The notes under the pieces were generated by a model that worked only from the letters and a program-made list of their open reading frames with translations, did no database searches and was not told the DNA's origin. From Vicingaceae bacterium (GTDB lineage: Bacteria > Bacteroidota > Bacteroidia > Flavobacteriales_E > Vicingaceae): DNA of 57,533 nucleotides. Below are positions 8,524 to 15,093 of the stretch, in pieces; within the stretch, counting starts at the first letter, position 1, and the number at the start of each line of letters is the position of its first letter. The translations under genes and the position numbers were made by a program. The stretch spans positions 1 to 57,533 of the forward strand of contig JAOKCF010000011.1 in the NCBI GenBank assembly GCA_028245195.1. Direction: 5' to 3'.

Positions 8524-9785
8524 TAGGCAACATTATAAATACCGTTTCTACTCGAATTAGCTTGGCTGTGCTTTCAATTGCATTGCTTTTACTGAACTCG
8601 AACTTTTTAGGCAGTGAAGGCCTAGGAACTGTCGGTATCATTGTGCTAGAGATTACCATCTACTTGTTAATTAGTAATGTGGTTTGTGGTGGAAGTTTGA
8701 TTTACTTTACTTCTCGCAAGAGTGCAAATGCACTGCTCTTGGCAGCATACATGTGGATTGTACTAAGCACTGCCTTTTATTATAGCCTGATTTTACTTAT
8801 TCCTGTTTTAGATTCTGAATATGCTACTGCAATTTTGGTTCTAGGGTTTTTACAATCTACCATAGGTGCCAACTTAGGTTTATTGGCAGGCCAACAACGT
8901 TTTAAAACCTTCAATTTTGTAGCGCTAGTTCAGGCATTGGTGCAAATAGGAACACTTTGTATATTTTACTTTGTTTTGAATGACCAAAGTATTGATGCTT
9001 TCATTCAAAGTACGTTTATCGCCTATTGTCTAGCCTTTCTGTTAAGTTTTGTCCGGTTACTTCCAACACTTGAAAAACGCACTGTTTGGCCTACTGTTGA
9101 GCTTTTTAAGGAATTAATCCAATATGGATTTTACCTACAAATTGCCAACATTACACAGCTGTTAAACTATCGACTAAACTACTTCTTGTTGGATTATTTC
9201 AGCGGAAGAGCATCTGTAGGTAAATTTATGGCCGGCGTTCAGCTCTCTGAAGGTTTATTGCTACCAAGTAAAAGCATTGGAGCCGTGCAGTATGCAAAAA
9301 TATCAAGTCAAAAATCGAAGGTAAAAGCTGCGCGCTTGAGTCTTACCCTCTTAAAAGTGGTATTTATACTCACCCTGCCGCTCGTTGTTATACTCATGCT
9401 AATTCCAGAGATTATTTACACCAACTTATTGGGTTCCGATTTTAATGAAACACCTCTGGTCATTAGCTTTATGAGTGCTGGAATTATTGCGCTAGCTTGC
9501 GAAGTTATTTTGAGCAGGTATTTCGCAGGAACTGGCCAACAAAAGGTAAACGCTACAAGCTCTAGTATCGGTTTGGTAGTGACTGTTGTTACAGGTTTTA
9601 GTCTCATACCAACGTTAGGACTCATGGGGGCTGCAGCCTGTGCGAGTTTATCTTACCTCAGTATTTTCCTTTTCCTGTTCTACAAAATCATTACCACTAC
9701 CAATTTACAAACAAGTGATTTTTTACTGAAGAAACAAGACTTTATTTACCTCAAGAGAGTGATTCGAAAGGTGAGAAAAGATTAG
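8520..9785 (+). CDS. Wzx-type polysaccharide flippase (MOP/MATE-like)
   Basis: 421 residues with about twelve hydrophobic segments, beginning IINTVSTRISLAVLSIALLL, and basic loops between helices, the layout of O-antigen and oligosaccharide flippases. The start is TTG overlapping the TGA of the upstream gene by four bases (TTGA), giving translational coupling. It ends with a 4-base convergent overlap with bshB1. It probably moves the lipid-linked product of the two upstream enzymes to the periplasmic side. No polymerase or ligase gene is adjacent. Confidence 0.82.
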   Translation: MIGNIINTVSTRISLAVLSIALLLLNSNFLGSEGLGTVGIIVLEITIYLLISNVVCGGSLIYFTSRKSANALLLAAYMWIVLSTAFYYSLILLIPVLDSEYATAILVLGFLQSTIGANLGLLAGQQRFKTFNFVALVQALVQIGTLCIFYFVLNDQSIDAFIQSTFIAYCLAFLLSFVRLLPTLEKRTVWPTVELFKELIQYGFYLQIANITQLLNYRLNYFLLDYFSGRASVGKFMAGVQLSEGLLLPSKSIGAVQYAKISSQKSKVKAARLSLTLLKVVFILTLPLVVILMLIPEIIYTNLLGSDFNETPLVISFMSAGIIALACEVILSRYFAGTGQQKVNATSSSIGLVVTVVTGFSLIPTLGLMGAAACASLSYLSIFLFLFYKIITTTNLQTSDFLLKKQDFIYLKRVIRKVRKD

Positions 9786-10498
9786 TGTAAGTCACTTAGC
9801 GACTTCACTCCTACTGGTCGTTCTACCAAAAATCCTTCAGCATAATCTGCTTGAATATAGCGTCCCATGTCAGCCATACGAGCTCGAACATATTCGAAGA
9901 AATTTTTCATCGTCAACGGTGACTCTGGTTCGTTTGACGCTGGATTATAGAACTGAGAGGAGAAAGCTTTAATAGCCTCCAACTTGGTATCCACAAATGG
10001 CGTAACATCTACCACAAAATCAGGCTCAATGAAACGATCTTGAATGTAGTTGTAGATAGCTTTCGGGCGCCATGCCTCTTGAATTTTACCGTCTAGTTTT
10101 GTTTCTACTTTACGAAGTCCACTGTAAAAACAAGCATCAGATATAAGTTTGGACGCCCTGCCGTGATCTGGGTGTCGGTCTCTTGGTGCATTCGAAAGTA
10201 TAATGTCTGGTTGATACTTCCTTAAAATTTGCGTGATCAAAAGAATATGCTCTTGGTCGTTTTTGAAAAAACCATCGGCCATTCCAACATTCTCACGACA
10301 AGCTAAGCATAATATTTCTGCAGACTTTTCAGCCTCAATTAAACGCAATGGACCGGAACCTCGGGTTCCTAATTCACCGTGGGTTAAATCCAAAACACCT
10401 ACCGTTTTGCCGGCCGCTATTTCTTTTAAAATAGTGCCTGCGCAACTCAGCTCAATATCGTCAGGGTGAACGCCAATGGCGAGGATATCTAATTTCAT
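9782..10498 (-). CDS. bshB1: Bacillithiol biosynthesis deacetylase BshB1
   Basis: LmbE/PIG-L-type zinc enzyme that deacetylates GlcNAc-malate in bacillithiol synthesis. The 238-residue protein has HPDD at 11-14, DLTHGELGTRG at 37-47 (typical of BshB1), and HPDH at 109-112 as further metal ligands. The length fits BshB1 and not general LmbE proteins. Its ATG overlaps the stop of the upstream peroxidase gene by four bases (ATGA), so the pair is an operon. bshA and bshC are not in this window. Confidence 0.9.
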   Translation of the reverse strand: MKLDILAIGVHPDDIELSCAGTILKEIAAGKTVGVLDLTHGELGTRGSGPLRLIEAEKSAEILCLACRENVGMADGFFKNDQEHILLITQILRKYQPDIILSNAPRDRHPDHGRASKLISDACFYSGLRKVETKLDGKIQEAWRPKAIYNYIQDRFIEPDFVVDVTPFVDTKLEAIKAFSSQFYNPASNEPESPLTMKNFFEYVRARMADMGRYIQADYAEGFLVERPVGVKSLSDLH

Positions 10499-10971
10499 TG
10501 TTCAATAAAATTGATAATCTTATCACATGCAGGTGATTCTTGAGGTGCTACCATCGCTACGTAATTTCCTTTTTCGTCAATCAAATAATTTTGAAAGTTC
10601 CATGTCACTTCAGAATCCTCTACTCCATTCTTCGCCTTCTGTGTTAGCCATTGATACAATTCGTGCATATCATCTCCTTTTACAGAGATTTTACCCATCA
10701 TGGGGAAAGATACACCATAGTTCGCTTTGCAAAAAGTTGCAATTTCTTCGTTTGTGCCAGGCTCTTGCGCACCAAAGTTGTTTGCCGGAAAACCGATAAT
10801 TACAAAGTCTTTTTCACTGTACGTTTTATACAACCCCTCTAAGGTTTCATACTGTGGTGTATGACCGCAATTAGATGCGGTATTTACTACCAAAATCTTT
10901 TTCCCTTGATATTGATTGAGTTCAATTTCTTCTCCCGTTATGTTTTCTACTTTAAAATCGAAAAAGTTCAT
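10495..10971 (-). CDS. Glutathione-peroxidase-family thiol peroxidase
   Basis: 158 residues of the GPx fold. The active site is formed by Cys35 in NTASNCGHT, Gln69 in FGAQEPGT and Trp124-Asn125 in WNFQNYL. Cys81, in the ATFC segment, is placed as the resolving cysteine of the thioredoxin-dependent GPx type. There is no signal peptide, so it is cytoplasmic. It is first in a two-gene operon with bshB1, which suggests a shared job in peroxide and thiol homeostasis. Whether bacillithiol or thioredoxin reduces it cannot be read from sequence. Confidence 0.9.
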   Translation of the reverse strand: MNFFDFKVENITGEEIELNQYQGKKILVVNTASNCGHTPQYETLEGLYKTYSEKDFVIIGFPANNFGAQEPGTNEEIATFCKANYGVSFPMMGKISVKGDDMHELYQWLTQKAKNGVEDSEVTWNFQNYLIDEKGNYVAMVAPQESPACDKIINFIEQ

Positions 10972-11049
10972 GTCTTGTGCGTTTAGTGCAAGCGTTGTTA
11001 GTAAACAAACGCTGCTAGTGAGTCAATTTAAATAAATTCATATAGATTG

Positions 11050-11068
11050 ATTTGTCTAGAAGACAAAT
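11050..11068. promoter_or_regulatory. Perfect palindrome, candidate operator between peroxidase and truncated hemoglobin
   Basis: ATTTGTCT-aga-AGACAAAT: two perfect 8-base arms with a 3-base spacer. It lies 69 bases before the hemoglobin ATG and 78 bases before the divergent peroxidase start. The size and symmetry suit a dimeric regulator. It is not the FNR consensus TTGATnnnnATCAA. Confidence 0.45.
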
Positions 11069-11137
11069 GAACGAAAAAAGAGTTTGAAATTTGGGAAAAA
11101 TAGTGAGTTAAATATAGAATGGGCTTAATTTTAAAGA

Positions 11138-11512
11138 ATGGCAAAAGAAATAACGAGCAGCGAGGATATTCAATTCTTGGTAAACGAATTTTACGAAAAA
11201 GTAATAGAAGATGAGTTACTCGGGCCCATTTTTGAAAACGTAGTAAAGGGCAATTGGGACAAGCATTTAGAAAAAATGTATGGCTTTTGGGAAACCATCG
11301 TGTTCAATGTAAAAAAATACACCGGTAGCCCATTTCAAAAGCACATTCCCCTGCCCATTGAGGCCAAGCACTTTGAACGCTGGTTAGCCTTATTTCATAC
11401 GACCATAAACCAACACTTTGAAGGGAAAAAAGCGGAAGAAATTAAGAAAAGAAGTACTCAAATGGGCTTGATGTTTGAGTACAAATTAAAACACATTAAA
11501 GGAGGGGAATAA
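11138..11512 (+). CDS. Group III truncated hemoglobin
   Basis: 124 residues matching the group III truncated globins typified by Campylobacter Ctb. By alignment from memory: Tyr19 (B10) in EFYEKV, His43 (E7) in KHLEKMYGFW, proximal His69 (F8) in QKHIPLP, and Trp82 (G8) in ERWLALF. These heme proteins bind O2 or NO and are tied to nitrosative or low-oxygen physiology. The gene is monocistronic in appearance and divergent from the peroxidase operon, with a palindrome in between that could control either side. Confidence 0.92.
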   Translation: MAKEITSSEDIQFLVNEFYEKVIEDELLGPIFENVVKGNWDKHLEKMYGFWETIVFNVKKYTGSPFQKHIPLPIEAKHFERWLALFHTTINQHFEGKKAEEIKKRSTQMGLMFEYKLKHIKGGE

Positions 11513-11658
11513 AAAATGAGTAAGTACTTCCATTACTAAAAAGATCTTCTAAAATAAAGGTATTTTATACGTATAATATTCGTTTAGGAAGCATTATGTT
11601 ACTCAAATTAAATGAGAATTGTATTTTACATGTAATTTAGATTTATAAATTAAAATAG

Positions 11659-11687
11659 GGATATGACGCACTAAGTGCGTCATATCC
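11659..11687. terminator. Strong hairpin upstream of a small lipoprotein gene
   Basis: A perfect 13-base-pair stem, GGATATGACGCAC with its complement, closed by a TAA loop, followed by TGTTGTTTTG. It lies 146 bases after the hemoglobin stop and 30 bases before the lipoprotein ATG. It may be a terminator with a weak T tract, or a structured leader or operator for the lipoprotein gene. Upstream at 11565-11576 is the short palindrome TTATACGTATAA. Confidence 0.5.
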
Positions 11688-11717
11688 TGTTGTTTTGTGC
11701 AATCTAAAAAGCAAACG

Positions 11718-11882
11718 ATGAGAACATTAGCATATCTTTTTGTAATTATTACTCTTCTTATATCTTGTAATAACTCAAATAATAAAACTTCAAATGACAG
11801 AAGTTCTGATTATTATGGAGAGTCGAATGACTATGATGATTTCGAAGAAGACTATGAAGAAGATAATAAAGAACTAGCCTAA
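11718..11882 (+). CDS. Small acidic lipoprotein
   Basis: 54 residues from the ATG at 11718 (a GTG at 11697 would add seven residues before the signal peptide). The signal peptide ends with lipobox LISC, Cys17, and the mature part is a short Asn/Ser linker followed by an acidic tail rich in D, E and Y. No family is recognised. The mature chain is too short for a folded domain and may act as a spacer or a charged surface peptide. Confidence 0.6.
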   Translation: MRTLAYLFVIITLLISCNNSNNKTSNDRSSDYYGESNDYDDFEEDYEEDNKELA

Positions 11883-11906
11883 ATAAAAATTGACTAGCAA
11901 AAAGCT

Positions 11907-13013
11907 TTATTTGGCATTGAAAAATTTTTCTATTGGGATTAAACTGATTGTTCCAACGAATTTCTGCATCTGAACATCATTAATATTTTCAAAAGGTTCT
12001 GGAAAAGACCCAGAATCTTCATCAATTAATTGAAGTACATCTCTGGTAATTCTACGAGAAATATTCGAGATTGGGACATCGTTTGCTGAACCTTCGAAAG
12101 GGTTTTCTCCGGCCAACCCAAAACGAAGCATTGTATTAAATACCCAAATTACAATAACAGTAAAAGGAATGTTCAACCATACAAAGTAACTGCCTATAAA
12201 AGGATTGGTCTAGGAAATTCCTAGTCCCATTTGAGCAAATGCAGGAATAATAGCCATTGGTAACAACCACATAAAAATGTGCACAAAATGATAACCTATA
12301 ATTCCGTATTGCTTTTGATAAGGGAAATTTTTAATTCGTTCTGATTTGCCTTGAAGCGCGGTTAACTCTTGTAATATCTGTTGAAAGTTCAAAAAAGAAA
12401 AATCCCAAAACTTCTTCTCATCGGTAAGCTTTCTCAGGTGTTTTGATTGAATACTAATGATTGCATTTGGTTTATTGTCTTTTTGCATCACTATCTGGAA
12501 TTATTATGCTGACATATAAGGTATTAACTCCTAATATAGAGTTGTCTCTTATTCCGAAATGTTATATTCTAACTTGGTTTTATTATGAATTAGATTGTAA
12601 TCTGCTTCCCACGATTTTTTTGTTCTCATGGCATAACGCAAAGCAGTCAGCCAAGCAATGTGTCTATTTGTTATAACAGTTAAGGTTTGCTTCTCGTCTG
12701 AATTTACTTCAGATCGATGTAAATAAAAACTTTCACGAACGTTAATTATTAACGACCTAGAAGCGTTTACAATTCCTCCTCATATTTTACGGGCTTCCCA
12801 AATTCGATCGTAAGCTGCATTGTTCTGAAAACCTACCATAAAGGCTACAGCAGTTACAATTAGGCCCACCGGAGCTAATGGTACTTGTAGCCATTTAATA
12901 TTAATAATTTCATAGAGAACCGTAATTAACGTTGAATAAATTAGAAAAAAAATAATTTCCCTCATGGTCCAGGCCAAAAGGCTTTTCATCAGGAATCTTC
13001 GTTATGTATACAT
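11907..13013 (-). pseudogene. Bestrophin-family (UPF0187/YneE-like) channel, broken by seven in-frame stops
   Basis: One continuous minus-strand frame of 369 codons (stop included) from ATG at 13013 to TAA at 11907 reads as a bacterial bestrophin, but is interrupted by stops at 13004 (TAA), 12782 (TGA), 12551 (TAA), 12533 (TAG), 12506 and 12503 (TAA TAA) and 12212 (TAG); positions are the first base on the minus strand. Family blocks survive in order: the GFQNNAAYDRIWEARK segment, then a second-exon-like NRHIAWLTALRY, GYHFVHIFMWLLP, and ENPFEGSANDVPIS near the end. The frame never shifts. At least two stops fall where family members have Trp. All three stop types occur, so one suppressor could not restore it. 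Confidence 0.88.
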
Positions 13014-13091
13014 GATTTTATTTTTGCCTAAAAGTAATGGAATCTTTGAAAAGGAATTGACAATCATGCTCACTTCAAAATTGAATTCCAT

Positions 13092-13099
13092 TACCTTTG
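13092..13099 (+). promoter_or_regulatory. Candidate -7 box for the ccm cluster
   Basis: TACCTTTG matches TAnnTTTG and lies 64 bases before the GTG of ccmB. No -33 TTTG is seen at the expected spacing, so the call rests on one element and its position. Confidence 0.35.
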
Positions 13100-13162
13100 T
13101 AAAAAATTAAGGCAATCGCACTTTCAAAAGAAATAATTCAACTCCTGAAAAAGGACATTACT

Positions 13163-13777
13163 GTGGAGCTGCGTCAAAAAGCTGCCCTTAACGGAATATT
13201 GCTATATGTGATTTCCACCGTTTTTGTTGCCTACCTCATTTTTTCACGTTTAGAAGAGCTTAGCACTTGGGTTGCCTTATTGTGGATTGTTTTACTCTTT
13301 GCTTCTACCAATGCAAGCATTAACAGCTTTCGAAAAGAAGCAGGCAGAGAGTTTTTCTACTACTACTCTATCGCGAAACCGCAGGCCATCATACTTTCTA
13401 AAATACTGTTCAACGCCATTTTGCAATTTGTAATTGCTGCACTGACTCTATTGCTCTTCAGCGTGCTACTTGGCAACCCAGTCGAAAACATGAGTTTGTT
13501 TTCTGTCGTATTGTTTTTAGGTAGCTTAGGAATTTCTACTATTTTAACCCTGAGTTCGGCAATTGCTTCCAAAACAAAAAACAATGCAACCCTAACCGCC
13601 ATCTTGTCTTTTCCAATTATGCTACCAACATTATTGACCGCAATTAAGGCAAGTATGTTGTGTGGTTTAGGTTTTTCATGGGAGGATTGCCAAGTGTTTA
13701 TAGTTACTTTAGGCTTGTTAAATATAGTTATTGTGATGCTTTCCTTTATTTTATTTCCCTACCTTTGGAGAAGCTAA
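13163..13777 (+). CDS. ccmB: Heme exporter protein CcmB
   Basis: Membrane subunit of the ABC-type CcmAB complex of cytochrome c maturation. 204 residues from GTG at 13163, with six hydrophobic segments and the N-terminal ELRQKAALNGILLY typical of CcmB. AAAAAGGA just upstream is a fair ribosome-binding site for this GTG. The frame stays open and family-like back to a stop at 13100 (KEIIQLLKKDITVELRQK), but holds no ATG, GTG or TTG in that stretch, so either the protein is about 15-19 residues short or a rare start such as CTG 13145 or ATT 13106 is used. ccmA is not in the window. Confidence 0.88.
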   Translation: MELRQKAALNGILLYVISTVFVAYLIFSRLEELSTWVALLWIVLLFASTNASINSFRKEAGREFFYYYSIAKPQAIILSKILFNAILQFVIAALTLLLFSVLLGNPVENMSLFSVVLFLGSLGISTILTLSSAIASKTKNNATLTAILSFPIMLPTLLTAIKASMLCGLGFSWEDCQVFIVTLGLLNIVIVMLSFILFPYLWRS

Positions 13778-13816
13778 TTTAGCTCCAGTTACAATGATTT
13801 AAACAACTCATTTCCA

Positions 13817-14473
13817 ATGATAAATTGGTGGAAATCCCTTACGATTATCTTACTCCTTTATACCTTAATTGGAGGTCTATTAATTCCTGTTCCAAAACAA
13901 GTTATTTTATACGAAAGTATTCGAAATTTATACTTTCATGTTCCAATGTGGTTCAGTATGATATTCTTATTTCTTATGTCGGTTGTTTACAGTGTAAAAG
14001 GACTTTCTTCTAATGATTTATCATTCGACACCAAAGCCAAAGAACTTGTAAATACCGGTATTATTTTTGGCATATTAGGAACAATTACAGGTAGTATTTG
14101 GGCTAAGTTTACTTGGGGTGCTTGGTGGGTGAACGACGTAAAATTAAATGGTTCTGCCATTACAATGCTAATTTATTTAGCCTATATCGTTTTACGAGGT
14201 TCGTTAGAAGACGAGCAAAAAAGAGCTAGAATATCAGGTGTTTACAACATATTCGCCTTTGTTTTGTTACTCGTATTTATAGGTATATTGCCAAGAATGA
14301 CAGATTCTCTCCACCCAGGAAATGGTGGTAACCCCGGTTTCAATAATTACGACTTAGACAACAAAATGAAACTCGTTTTTTATCCTGCGGTTATCGGATG
14401 GATTCTATTGGGTTGGTGGATTGCATCAATCAGAATTCGAATTTCGAAAGTCACTCAAAAATTAGAAGCATGA
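13817..14473 (+). CDS. ccmC: Heme exporter protein CcmC (heme delivery to CcmE)
   Basis: 218 residues with six transmembrane segments. The tryptophan-rich periplasmic motif is present as WGAWWVND at 100-107 (usually WGTWWVWD), flanked by histidines His41 (YFHVPMW) and His166 (LHPGNGGNPGF) that ligate heme in the family. It loads heme onto CcmE. Its TGA overlaps the ATG of the next gene (ATGA). Confidence 0.93.
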   Translation: MINWWKSLTIILLLYTLIGGLLIPVPKQVILYESIRNLYFHVPMWFSMIFLFLMSVVYSVKGLSSNDLSFDTKAKELVNTGIIFGILGTITGSIWAKFTWGAWWVNDVKLNGSAITMLIYLAYIVLRGSLEDEQKRARISGVYNIFAFVLLLVFIGILPRMTDSLHPGNGGNPGFNNYDLDNKMKLVFYPAVIGWILLGWWIASIRIRISKVTQKLEA

Positions 14474-14673
14474 GATACATTATTTTAATAGGACTATTGA
14501 TCAGTTCATTCATTGCAAATGCAGAAAATGTTCACATGGCTGATAACATGCGATCTGAAGGTAAAATCTATGTTGTCATTGCGGTACTCGCTGTCATCTT
14601 AGTAGGATTGTTTATTTATTTGATTACCATTGATAGGAAAGTGAGTAAATTAGAAAAAGAAGCTAATACGTAA
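14470..14673 (+). CDS. CcmD-like small membrane protein
   Basis: 67 residues starting inside the ccmC stop (ATGA overlap). It has a cleavable-looking signal peptide ending ANA (residues 1-18), then one transmembrane helix (about 33-54) and a charged tail (TIDRKVSKLEKE). CcmD proteins hold CcmE and CcmC together and are short, one-helix and poorly conserved; the placement between ccmC and ccmE and this shape support the call. Confidence 0.8.
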   Translation: MRYIILIGLLISSFIANAENVHMADNMRSEGKIYVVIAVLAVILVGLFIYLITIDRKVSKLEKEANT

Positions 14674-14676
14674 GCT

Positions 14677-15090
14677 ATGAAAAAATCACACATTATAGGA
14701 ATTCTAGTCATTGCAATTGCCATAGGAGCAATTATTAGCACCGTTGCAGATGCTGCGACATATGCAGATTTTGGAGTAGCAATGAATAATCCGGGCAAGC
14801 AATTTCAAGTTGTAGGAGAATTGAACAAGGAAAAGGATATCATTTACGCACCTGAAAGCAATGCTAACCAGTTTTCGTTTTACATGATAGATAAAAATGG
14901 AAATGAGCAAAAAGTCATTTTTAACGGCGCCAAACCTCAAGATTTCGAACGATCAGAACAAGTTGTCATAACTGGTAGTTTAGAAGATGAGAATTTCTTA
15001 GCAGATAAGATTTTGATGAAATGCCCATCAAAATATCAAGATGGAGAAGCAGGAGAATTAACAGAAATTACAGCTGAGAGCAAATCTTAA
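14677..15090 (+). CDS. ccmE: Cytochrome c maturation protein CcmE, CxxxY type
   Basis: Periplasmic heme chaperone, 137 residues: N-terminal anchor (about 7-27), then an OB-fold domain with VVGELNKEKDI and VIFNGAKPQDF. In most proteobacterial CcmE proteins heme binds covalently to His in HxxxY. Here the site is Cys116-Pro-Ser-Lys-Tyr120. This cysteine variant is known from Desulfovibrio and archaea, in Ccm systems that lack CcmG and CcmH. It begins 3 bases after ccmD and ends 3 bases before ccmF, so the operon is tight. Confidence 0.93.
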   Translation: MKKSHIIGILVIAIAIGAIISTVADAATYADFGVAMNNPGKQFQVVGELNKEKDIIYAPESNANQFSFYMIDKNGNEQKVIFNGAKPQDFERSEQVVITGSLEDENFLADKILMKCPSKYQDGEAGELTEITAESKS

Positions 15091-15093
15091 CGA

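Noticed and set aside
8500..8525. Possible frameshift joining the formyltransferase fusion to the flippase
   Set aside because: The TTGA overlap is a normal coupled stop and start, and both proteins are complete separately.
10527..10842. Plus-strand frames over the peroxidase gene
   Set aside because: Antisense shadows of a clearly conserved enzyme.
10988..11015. Imperfect inverted repeat near the peroxidase start
   Set aside because: Only six base pairs match with a long centre; likely chance.
12461..12676. Plus-strand frame in the bestrophin region
   Set aside because: Opened only because the pseudogene on the other strand has stops and low constraint; no recognisable protein features.
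11907..13013. Stop codons read as sense (recoding) in the bestrophin frame
   Set aside because: All three stop types occur, while TAA, TAG and TGA end neighbouring intact genes at family-normal lengths.
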